From: an uncultured Flavobacteriia bacterium
Lineage (GTDB): Bacteria > Bacteroidota > Bacteroidia > Flavobacteriales_D > Crocinitomicaceae
DNA: 23,592 nucleotides
NCBI GenBank assembly: GCA_903930085.1
Contig: CAIYXD010000422.1
Span: 1 to 23,592 of the forward strand
Reading direction: 5' to 3'
The first letter of the stretch is position 1; every line of letters starts with the position of its first letter. Below are positions 7,784 through 14,422 of this stretch, piece by piece. A model generated the notes under the pieces. The model made no database searches, had not been told where the DNA came from, and was given only the letters and a program-made list of their open reading frames with translations. The translations under genes were made by a program, and so were the position numbers.

Positions 7784-8419
7784 ATGACTAGTATTTTTGT
7801 GGCCAAATTAGATTTTGGCGTAACTGGTGAACAGTTGAAGCAAGCATTTCAAGATTATGGCACTGTGCTAAAAGCAAGTGTTGCAATGGATCGAGAAACA
7901 GGAAAATCAAGGGGTTTTGGTTTCGTAGAAATGGCAGATCGCGAGGAAGCGTTAAAGGCAATTGATGGTTTAGATGGTTCAACGATGAGCGGAAGACCAA
8001 TTGCAGTTAAGGAAGCTGAACAGCGAACAGATAGTCGACCTCCGCGAGATTCAAATTCTCCTCGCCCAGATTTTAATCGAAACAATGACAGTGGTGCGCC
8101 AAGAACGCCGTTTCAACGAACGGAGACAAGAGTAGATTCCGAATCAACCGGTTTTGCTCCTCCAGCGGCGGATCCTTTAAAAACATTGGAGCAAAGGAAA
8201 AAAGAAAAAGAAAAAAAGTTAAAAGATTGGGGCGATACGGAAGGTCGCGCTAAAAAACCCAAAATGAACGCGTATAAAAAAAGTGGGAAAGGAAACCGAT
8301 TTTTTGATGACGAGGAAGACGATGATTTCGATATCCATGCGGTGAATCATTTCGATGAGGATGAAATCGATGACGACGAAGAAGATTTTGAGGAAGATTC
8401 CGAAGAAACAGAAGATTAA
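7784..8419 (+). CDS. RRM RNA-binding protein with acidic tail
   Basis: A 211-residue protein. The first ~78 residues are an RNA recognition motif with RNP2 (IFVAKLDF, 4-11) and RNP1 (KSRGFGFVEM, 41-50), so it should bind single-stranded RNA. Residues 80-130 are a disordered stretch rich in Arg, Pro, Asp and Ser. A Lys/Arg-rich stretch (138-172) follows, then an almost wholly acidic tail of Asp/Glu (174-211). Small RRM proteins are common in Bacteroidota and have been linked to cold response and broad RNA chaperone roles, but this long charged tail is not part of the usual ~100-residue form. It is monocistronic, with a strong terminator after it. Confidence 0.85.
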   Translation: MTSIFVAKLDFGVTGEQLKQAFQDYGTVLKASVAMDRETGKSRGFGFVEMADREEALKAIDGLDGSTMSGRPIAVKEAEQRTDSRPPRDSNSPRPDFNRNNDSGAPRTPFQRTETRVDSESTGFAPPAADPLKTLEQRKKEKEKKLKDWGDTEGRAKKPKMNAYKKSGKGNRFFDDEEDDDFDIHAVNHFDEDEIDDDEEDFEEDSEETED

Positions 8420-8440
8420 TAGATACTACAAACGAATTGA

Positions 8441-8473
8441 AAAATACCTTACACTAGTGAGGTATTTTTTTTT
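8441..8473 (+). terminator. Rho-independent terminator of the RRM gene
   Basis: AAAATACCT (8441-8449) pairs with AGGTATTTT (8460-8468). The stem extends by T-G, A-T and C-G pairs to a 4-nt loop, 12 bp in all, and T runs on to 8473. Confidence 0.9.
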
Positions 8474-8533
8474 GTGCTAATTCGAGTAATTTAAAACACT
8501 CGTTATTTATTTTGAATTTAAGGAAACAACTAA

Positions 8534-9829
8534 ATGGAAATTCCAATTATTTTCGCGTTAACGCTGTTGAATGGTTTTTTCGCCCTTTCAGAGATAGCCT
8601 TGGTTTCCGCTAAACGCAGTAGAATAGAATATTTATCCGAACAAGGAAATACGAGAGCAAAACTAATCCTTTTATTATTGGATAAGCCTGAAAACTTTTT
8701 GTCATCGGTTCAAGTTGGGATCACCTTAATTGGAATAATTTCTGGAGCGTATGGTGGGGCAACGTTAACGGATGATTTAAATAGCATTTTAATGCACTTT
8801 TCTTTTTTGGGAAATTACTCCCACTCGATTTCTCTGTTTCTAGTAATTGGCAGTATCACCTATTTCACGATAGTAATCGGGGAACTTGTACCGAAGACAA
8901 TTGCGATTAATAACGCCGAAAAAATCGCGCTATTTTGTGCTCCGATTATCCATTTTTTCACAAAAGCAACCTATCCATTTGTGAAGTTACTTACCATTTC
9001 CACCAGAATTCTCATTAAATCTTTACGAATTCAAGAGAACACCGGAAATCATATCAGTGAAGAGGAATTGAAATTAATCTTATTTAATGCTGAAAAACAA
9101 GGCGTTTTGGAAACCGATGAAAGTCAAATCCACCAAAATTTATTTTTTTTTACCGATCAAACGGCCAAAACATTGATGACGAAAAATTCTGATATTGATT
9201 GGATAAATATACAATTGCCTATTGTGGAAACGCTGCAATTCATTTTAAAAAGTGTACATTCTAAGTTCATCGTTTGTGATGGTCAAATTAGCAAGATAAA
9301 AGGCGTTATTAGTAGTAAGGATTTTATGGGAAATTACCAAAATGAAAATTTCGCAATCGACTCCATACTGCAAGCCCCGATAGTTGTAGTTGAAAACACA
9401 CCGACACTTAATATTCTCAATCTCTTTAAACGCAAAAAAGAACATATAGCAATTGTCACCGATGAACAAAGTAACATTATTGGAATCATTACCTTACACG
9501 ATTTAATAGAAGCGATTGTTGGAGAACTTCCGAACGAGGAAGAGTCTGATGTTCAAAATATAATTACACGATCGGATAATAGTTATTTAGTGAATGGAAA
9601 AACGCTTATTTTTGAGATTAACATTTTTTTCAATGGGGAAATAATAGCGGAAAAAAGTCCACTTTACACAACGATTGCTGGGTTTATGTTGGATAATATT
9701 AAAAAAATCCCACAGGTAGGAGATTCCTTCGAATCTGGTGATTACTTCTACGAAGTTTTGGATTTAGATGGGTTTAGGATTGATAAAATTTTAATTCGGA
9801 AGAATAGGAAGCCTACTGTATTACCTTAA
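8534..9829 (+). CDS. CNNM/CBS-domain membrane protein (CorC/HlyC family)
   Basis: A 431-residue protein with three parts in the usual order. First, a CNNM/DUF21 membrane region (about residues 1-165) with the motifs FFALSEIALVSAKRSR, SSVQVGITLIGIISGAYGG and VIGELVPKTIAI. Second, a pair of CBS domains (about 210-335), the second with KKEHIAIVTDEQSNIIGIITLHDLIEAIVGE. Third, a C-terminal CorC/HlyC domain (about 345-426). Relatives are often annotated as haemolysins but are better understood as magnesium or other divalent-cation exporters with nucleotide-sensing CBS domains. The ion cannot be told here. Its 3' end overlaps the convergent nnrD gene by 17 bp. Confidence 0.88.
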   Translation: MEIPIIFALTLLNGFFALSEIALVSAKRSRIEYLSEQGNTRAKLILLLLDKPENFLSSVQVGITLIGIISGAYGGATLTDDLNSILMHFSFLGNYSHSISLFLVIGSITYFTIVIGELVPKTIAINNAEKIALFCAPIIHFFTKATYPFVKLLTISTRILIKSLRIQENTGNHISEEELKLILFNAEKQGVLETDESQIHQNLFFFTDQTAKTLMTKNSDIDWINIQLPIVETLQFILKSVHSKFIVCDGQISKIKGVISSKDFMGNYQNENFAIDSILQAPIVVVENTPTLNILNLFKRKKEHIAIVTDEQSNIIGIITLHDLIEAIVGELPNEEESDVQNIITRSDNSYLVNGKTLIFEINIFFNGEIIAEKSPLYTTIAGFMLDNIKKIPQVGDSFESGDYFYEVLDLDGFRIDKILIRKNRKPTVLP

Positions 9830-10655
9830 AAGCTTTTGGGATAAATTCAATTAAATCACTCGCTAAAAGGCCATATTCTGTTTTTTCAACAACTGCAAGA
9901 TCTGCAGCTAATCCGTGCAAAAAAACAGCGAGAATTGCAGCATCTTTTGTAGAATAACCTTGGGAGAAAAAAGCCAAAAGCATTCCAGTCAACACATCGC
10001 CGCTTCCACCTTTTGCTAATCCAGGATTTCCAGTCGTATTTATGAACAAATCACCATTTGGAGAGCATAAAGTTGTATTGGAGGATTTGAGCAGCACATA
10101 AATAGAATATTCATTACAAAGGTGTTTGAGCTTTTGAATTTTCTCTTCGTCTGAATTCCATTTCCCAACCAAGCGTTCAAATTCTTTTGGATGTGGCGTT
10201 AAGAGGGAATTTGCTGGAATAAATTTTAACCATTCCGGATGCAGACTCAGGCAATTTAAAGCGTCAGCATCGATTATAAACCGGCTTTTGTATTTCTGAA
10301 GTAAATCAAAAAAAGCATTTTGTGCCATTTCATTCGTGGAAATCCCAGGACCAATTGCAATGGAGGTGTATTTTTCGCTATTGCTTATTCCACTGAAGCA
10401 AGTTGGATGAAGATCAATGCTGACAATTGCCTCAGGAATAGAAATCTGCAAAATCTTTACACCGCAGCTTGGTGCATGAGAAGTTAGTAATCCTACGCCA
10501 CTTCTTAAACATGCTTTTGAAGCCAAAACAGCACTTCCCATCATTCCTTCGCTTCCGGCGACCAATAGAGCATGTCCAAAATCTCCTTTATGTGCCTCTT
10601 TCTTACGTGGTAGCAGAATTGATTGAAGTATTTTTTTTGTAATCAGAATTCCCAT
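9813..10655 (-). CDS. nnrD: ADP-dependent NAD(P)H-hydrate dehydratase
   Basis: A 280-residue ribokinase-like protein. Diagnostic motifs are KGDFGHALLVAGSEGMMGSA (23-42), IGPGI (101-105), IDADALN (128-134), LTPHPKEFERL (152-162) and the nucleotide/active-site motif NTTGNPGLAKGGSGDVLTG (206-224). The enzyme repairs NADHX and NADPHX, damaged hydrated forms of the cofactors, in the cytosol. In many bacteria it is fused to the epimerase NnrE; here the epimerase half is absent and not found nearby, so it is a stand-alone dehydratase. It is unusual in having a clear Shine-Dalgarno site. It overlaps the upstream convergent gene at the 3' end by 17 bp and is divergent from the sulfur cluster. Confidence 0.92.
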   Translation of the reverse strand: MGILITKKILQSILLPRKKEAHKGDFGHALLVAGSEGMMGSAVLASKACLRSGVGLLTSHAPSCGVKILQISIPEAIVSIDLHPTCFSGISNSEKYTSIAIGPGISTNEMAQNAFFDLLQKYKSRFIIDADALNCLSLHPEWLKFIPANSLLTPHPKEFERLVGKWNSDEEKIQKLKHLCNEYSIYVLLKSSNTTLCSPNGDLFINTTGNPGLAKGGSGDVLTGMLLAFFSQGYSTKDAAILAVFLHGLAADLAVVEKTEYGLLASDLIEFIPKAFKVIQ

Positions 10656-10663
10656 TGCACCAT

Positions 10664-10669
10664 CTCCTT
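10664..10669 (-). promoter_or_regulatory. Strong Shine-Dalgarno site of nnrD
   Basis: The minus strand reads AAGGAG, 8 bases before the ATG. This is close to the ideal anti-16S match, whereas neighbouring genes have only A-rich leaders, as is normal in Bacteroidota. It supports the start codon chosen for nnrD. Confidence 0.6.
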
Positions 10670-10713
10670 TTTAGTTAAACTAAAGATAGTCAAAAACGAT
10701 AAGAAAAGCTTGT

Positions 10714-10727
10714 GTAACATAGGTAAC
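10714..10727 (+). promoter_or_regulatory. Putative CRP/FNR-type operator, site A (unit A)
   Basis: GTAAC-ATAG-GTAAC, preceded by T and followed by G, 47 bp before the universal stress protein start. It is one base from a perfect inverted repeat GTAAC-N4-GTTAC. The same pattern occurs upstream of the other two sulfur units (sites B and C). A weak -7-like stretch (around 10742-10757) lies downstream. Confidence 0.55.
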
Positions 10728-10774
10728 GTTTTATTGAAAAATAAAATTTGAATTTAGTAAATTAAATAGATAAG

Positions 10775-11599
10775 ATGAAAATATTAATTTTGGCTAAGTT
10801 GGATCAGCAAGATGAGATTGTTCAAAATTTTGCGAATAGCGTCTGTATGGAGGATGTGGAAATTGACCTATTGAATATTGTTCAAATTCCAAGTGAAATC
10901 CCTTTAAAAATGAATGGGGAAGTTATTGATGTTTGTACAGAATATAATTTGACAAAGTACTATGATCTGCAAAAAAACAATTATATGCAACTCACAAATT
11001 ACCTAACAGGTTTTCCTCTTGTGAAAAGGTCTAGTCTTATTGGAAACGCAATACACATTGTAAAATGGTACATCCAAGAAAATAAAATTGATCTTGTGAT
11101 TTCTGGCGGACATATTACTTCAAAGGGGGAAGATATCTTTTCTTCCAATTTTACCAATCACCTTTTAGAAACATTATCCGTGCCATATTTGGCTATAAAA
11201 AACAAGGATAACAACTTGCAGATGGATACGATTGCAATCGTCCGAGAATTCAATACTCCTGCAAAACACAATTTGGAATGGCTTAAAAAAATTCAAGAAA
11301 AATTTAATTCTAAAATTCTTCTCGTAAAAATAAATACGTCGAAAAATTCTACGCTTGAAGCAGAAAAGAGTGATAACATGAAACGATTTGCGGAACTTAA
11401 TCAACTGCAGAATTTCGATTTTATTAACATACATGCAAAGGACAAGGAATCCGCTATTTTAGAATTAATAAAGGATAGAAAAATAGATCTTTTATCCATT
11501 GGGCATTTGGACAGGAATTTAATTAAAACCTTTCTGCGAGGTGATTTAAGAGCAGACATTTTGAACCATGTTCAAGTTCCTGTGTACATTTACAACTAG
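10775..11599 (+). CDS. Tandem universal stress protein
   Basis: A 274-residue protein made of two universal-stress-protein domains. Domain 1 covers about residues 1-145 and contains the IDLVISGGH motif (Usp I/D-x-x-V-x-G-x-x type), ending in VPYLAIKN. Domain 2 covers about 150-274, with IDLLSIGHLDRNLIKTFLRGDLRADILNHVQVPVYIYN, the usual Usp C-terminal signature. The classical ATP-binding G-x2-G-x9-G(S/T) loop is degenerate in both domains, so ATP binding is doubtful. Its function is unknown; Usp proteins accompany stress or energy-limited states. It is the first gene of a + strand unit with two YeeE/YedE genes starting 28 bp later, and it sits behind operator site A, which suggests a role in sulfur stress. 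Confidence 0.78.
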   Translation: MKILILAKLDQQDEIVQNFANSVCMEDVEIDLLNIVQIPSEIPLKMNGEVIDVCTEYNLTKYYDLQKNNYMQLTNYLTGFPLVKRSSLIGNAIHIVKWYIQENKIDLVISGGHITSKGEDIFSSNFTNHLLETLSVPYLAIKNKDNNLQMDTIAIVREFNTPAKHNLEWLKKIQEKFNSKILLVKINTSKNSTLEAEKSDNMKRFAELNQLQNFDFINIHAKDKESAILELIKDRKIDLLSIGHLDRNLIKTFLRGDLRADILNHVQVPVYIYN

Positions 11600-11627
11600 A
11601 TTTAACTAAAAATAAAAAATTATAAAA

Positions 11628-12185
11628 ATGGAATATATTTTTGAACCTTGGCCTTGGTATGTTGCAGGTCCGTTAATTGCACTTATTTTATTTATTCTCA
11701 CCTATTTCGGGAAAAATTTCGGAATGTCATCCAATCTTCGAACAGTTTGCACCATTGGTGGCGCAGGAAAATTTTCCAGTTTCTTTAATTTTGATTGGAG
11801 AAGCCAAAAATGGAATTTAATTGTCGTTCTTGGAGCAATTATAGGAGGTTTTATAGCATCTCAATTTCTAACTAACGATACACACATTGACTTAAATCCG
11901 ACAACGGTAGAAGCATTAGAAAAAATGAATTTTAAACATCCAGGTAGCTCCTACATTCCGGCGGAATTATATGGCTTCGAGGCTGTTTTTAGCTTTAAAG
12001 GATTTGCTATTTTAATTGTTGGCGGATTTTTGGTTGGATTTGGATCTAGGTATGCTGGAGGCTGCACTTCCGGCCACGCGATTAGCGGTTTGAGTAATCT
12101 TCAATTGCCATCTTTAATTGCGGTAATCGGTTTTTTTATTGGAGGTTTAATAATGACACATTTTATTTTACCCCTTCTATTTTAA
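11628..12185 (+). CDS. YeeE/YedE family transporter, first half-size protein
   Basis: A 185-residue membrane protein with about four or five membrane segments (near 11-28, 63-81, 117-142, 160-182). Two cysteine motifs are characteristic: RTVCTIGGAG (Cys41) and YAGGCTSGHAISGLS (Cys146). YeeE/YedE proteins (Pfam sulf_transp) import sulfur-containing ions; YeeE/TsuA carries thiosulfate, passing it along conserved cysteines. Here the family is split into two short proteins, which together equal one full-length YeeE; the pair is known from sulfide-detoxification operons next to persulfide dioxygenases (PmpA/PmpB-like). It follows the universal stress gene by 28 bp and precedes its partner by 21 bp. 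The cargo (thiosulfate, sulfide, persulfide) is not determined by sequence. Confidence 0.88.
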   Translation: MEYIFEPWPWYVAGPLIALILFILTYFGKNFGMSSNLRTVCTIGGAGKFSSFFNFDWRSQKWNLIVVLGAIIGGFIASQFLTNDTHIDLNPTTVEALEKMNFKHPGSSYIPAELYGFEAVFSFKGFAILIVGGFLVGFGSRYAGGCTSGHAISGLSNLQLPSLIAVIGFFIGGLIMTHFILPLLF

Positions 12186-12206
12186 ATAGTTTTAAATTAA
12201 ATAAAT

Positions 12207-12620
12207 ATGAAAAGTTTGAAATTTTTATTTGTTGGAATTTTCTTTGGAATAATCATGTACAAAGCACAGTTGGTTTCTTGGTTCAGAATATATGAAATGT
12301 TTCGTTTTGAATCCTTCCATATGTATGGTGTTATTGGTTCAGCTGTAGGATTAGGCATTATTTTGATTCAATTGGTTAAACGATCAAAAATGAAAAGTAT
12401 CGAAGGAAACACAATCGAAATTGCCCCAAAAGATAAAGGATTTGCGCGTTATATTCTTGGAGGTACTATTTTTGGTTTGGGTTGGGCGCTTGCTGGCACT
12501 TGTCCAGGTCCGATGTATGTTCTTGCAGGAACCGGAGCATTTTCCATTTTAATTGTGATTGCTGGAGCAATGTTAGGAACATTTGTTTATGGTTTAATTA
12601 TGCACAAATTACCCCATTAA
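12207..12620 (+). CDS. YeeE/YedE family transporter, second half-size protein
   Basis: A 137-residue membrane protein with about four segments (near 4-20, 38-57, 80-98, 110-131). Its single cysteine motif GLGWALAGTCPGPMYVLAG (Cys99) is the family hallmark. It is the companion of the preceding protein; two such halves are expected to assemble like the two pseudo-symmetric halves of full-length YeeE. It is the last gene of unit A, and a strong bidirectional terminator follows 175 bp downstream. Confidence 0.88.
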   Translation: MKSLKFLFVGIFFGIIMYKAQLVSWFRIYEMFRFESFHMYGVIGSAVGLGIILIQLVKRSKMKSIEGNTIEIAPKDKGFARYILGGTIFGLGWALAGTCPGPMYVLAGTGAFSILIVIAGAMLGTFVYGLIMHKLPH

Positions 12621-12795
12621 TTATTTCCTTTATTTTAACTTTCTTTTAGTTTAAACAATACTTATTTAGTCGTTTAGTCGCATAGTAAAATATAACTATT
12701 GGCAACTCAACCCTACTAATTTGTTAGAGTAATTTAGACTAGTATGTTGAAATAAGGTAAAGGTTTCCAAGTAAAATACCAACTAAAATTTAAGC
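12621..12795. other. Intergenic stretch without a recognisable gene
   Basis: Between the end of the second YeeE gene and the bidirectional terminator I see no open frame of note and no RNA gene. The only pattern is an 8-bp tandem repeat TTTAGTCG at 12665-12680. It may be the 3' untranslated end of unit A. Confidence 0.5.
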
Positions 12796-12838
12796 AAAAA
12801 AACAGGCTGTATTCATTGGATACAGCCTGTTTTTTTTT
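12796..12838. terminator. Bidirectional Rho-independent terminator between units A and B
   Basis: AACAGGCTGTAT (12801-12812) and ATACAGCCTGTT (12820-12831) form a perfect 12-bp stem with a 7-nt loop. The stem is flanked by A on the left and eight or so T on the right, so it has a U-tract on either strand. It lies between the convergent yeeE-type gene (+) and persulfide dioxygenase gene (-) and can end both transcripts. Confidence 0.93.
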
Positions 12839-12885
12839 ATGTGTAAGTTATTTGATTTCTATATAGAAGCAAACGCTTGTAATAC

Positions 12886-14301
12886 TTATGCTTTTCTCAA
12901 GGTTGAAGGACAAACATAATCCGTCTTTGGAACAGCTGTTTTCGCTATTGCACTGAAGCCGCCTTCCACTTCTATAAAGTTATTATAACCTCTAGATTTT
13001 AGAATAGATGCAGCAATCATACTTCTGTATCCACCTGCGCAATGAAGAATAAATGGCTCTTCTTTAGGGAATTCCGCCATGTCTTCATTGATGAAATCTA
13101 ATGGAATACTTTTTGCACCGTCCACATGTTCGGCAGCGAATTCGCCTGGTTTACGCACATCGATTACAATTGGAGCGTTTTTAAATCTTTCTGCAAAATC
13201 ATCCGCTGAAATTCGTGTAACAGAATCTATTTCTTTTCCCGCAATTTTCCACGCCCCGAAACCATCTTTTAAAAAGCCAATAACATGATCATATCCAACA
13301 CGAGCAAGACGTTTTACAGTTTCCTCTTCTTGTCCAATTTCGGTAACCAAAAGTAATTCCTGATTCACATCTGGTAACATTGCACCAACCCATGGAGCAA
13401 ATTGACCATCCAAACCAATATTGATACTATTTGGAATAAATCCTTCTGAAAAAATCTTTGCGTTTCGTGTATCTAGAACCACTGCACCGGTTTCATTCGC
13501 TGCGGCTTCAAAACCTTCTGGAGTAAGTGCTTGCAAACTTCTTTCCATTACGTCAGTAATATTTTCGTAACCCGTTTTATTCATCATTACGTTCATTCCA
13601 AAATAACCTGGAGGTGGCAATAGACCATCTGTTACTTCTGTTACAAATTCTGCTTCTGTCATGTTTGAACGTAAAGCGTAATTCATTTGCTTTTGTTCAC
13701 CGATGGTTGAAACAGTTTCCTTGCTCATGTTTTTACCGCAAGAACTACCGGCACCATGCGCTGGGTAAACGACAACATCGTCTGCAAGTGTCATTACTTT
13801 ATCGCGAAGGGAATGGAACAACGTTGCCGCTAATTCTTCTTGCGTCATCGATGCCGCTTTTTGCGCTAAATCTGGGCGACCAACATCGCCAATAAACAAG
13901 GTGTCACCCGAGAATAAAGAATGGTCTTTTCCATTTTCGTCTTTCAATAAAAAACACGTGCTTTCCATTGTATGCCCTGGCGTATGCAAAATCTTAAAGG
14001 TCACATCACCCAGTTTCAACTCTTCTCCATCTGCTGCGATATGCGCGTCATAAGTGGTTTTTGCATTTGGACCAAAAACAATTGTTGCCCCAGTTGCTTT
14101 AGCAAGATCAACATGTCCTGAAACAAAATCTGCATGAAAATGTGTTTCAAAAATATACTTAATTTTAACGTTGTCTTTTTTTGCACGTTCCAAGTATGGC
14201 TCCACCTCTCTTAGCGGATCGATAATTGCTGCTTCTCCATTTGATGTGATGTAATATGCTCCTTGAGCTAAGCAACCTGTGTAAATTTGTTCAATGTTCA
14301 T
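12886..14301 (-). CDS. Persulfide dioxygenase-rhodanese fusion (ETHE1/Blh type)
   Basis: A 471-residue protein in three parts. The metallo-beta-lactamase domain (about 1-240) has the ligands in THFHADFVSGH (His54, His56, Asp58), LHTPGHT (His110), SGDTLFIGDVGRPDL (Asp133) and VYPAHGAG (His182), the ETHE1 pattern. The first rhodanese domain (about 260-358) has no cysteine in the active-site loop (LLLVTEIGQEEE), so is catalytically dead. The second (about 365-455) has an intact loop HCAGGYRS (Cys421). ETHE1-type enzymes oxidise glutathione or other low-molecular persulfide to sulfite with O2 and Fe(II); rhodanese then moves sulfane sulfur, making thiosulfate. It resembles Blh of the BigR operon. 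It has its own operator (site B), and the OprD-like gene ends 121 bp upstream. Confidence 0.9.
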   Translation of the reverse strand: MNIEQIYTGCLAQGAYYITSNGEAAIIDPLREVEPYLERAKKDNVKIKYIFETHFHADFVSGHVDLAKATGATIVFGPNAKTTYDAHIAADGEELKLGDVTFKILHTPGHTMESTCFLLKDENGKDHSLFSGDTLFIGDVGRPDLAQKAASMTQEELAATLFHSLRDKVMTLADDVVVYPAHGAGSSCGKNMSKETVSTIGEQKQMNYALRSNMTEAEFVTEVTDGLLPPPGYFGMNVMMNKTGYENITDVMERSLQALTPEGFEAAANETGAVVLDTRNAKIFSEGFIPNSINIGLDGQFAPWVGAMLPDVNQELLLVTEIGQEEETVKRLARVGYDHVIGFLKDGFGAWKIAGKEIDSVTRISADDFAERFKNAPIVIDVRKPGEFAAEHVDGAKSIPLDFINEDMAEFPKEEPFILHCAGGYRSMIAASILKSRGYNNFIEVEGGFSAIAKTAVPKTDYVCPSTLRKA

Positions 14302-14359
14302 GATGTGTTTATTTTATAAAGTCTTTTAACAAAATTCAAAGAATTAAATGATATTTCTT

Positions 14360-14373
14360 GTAACAAATGTTAC
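14360..14373 (-). promoter_or_regulatory. Putative CRP/FNR-type operator, site B (unit B)
   Basis: GTAAC-AAAT-GTTAC on the plus strand, a perfect inverted repeat with a 4-bp spacer, 58 bp before the dioxygenase start. A GAATTTTG box on the minus strand (14330-14337) is one mismatch from TAnnTTTG and lies 36-37 bp from the dyad centre, which would put the operator near -41, a class II activator position. It is the clearest of the three sites. Confidence 0.62.
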
Positions 14374-14422
14374 CTAGAACCCAATTTACTATAAATATAC
14401 GTATAAATTATCCCCGATTACC

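Noticed and set aside
8483..8502. CGAGT / ACTCG inverted repeat upstream of the CBS-domain gene as an operator
   Set aside because: Only 5-bp arms with a 10-nt gap and no second occurrence found; too weak to call.
12665..12680. Tandem TTTAGTCG repeat as start of a CRISPR or repeat array
   Set aside because: Only two 8-bp copies in direct contact, no spacers and no cas genes.
12886..14301. First rhodanese domain lacking its cysteine as evidence of decay
   Set aside because: A cysteine-less first domain followed by an active second one is usual in this fusion family; the frame is intact.
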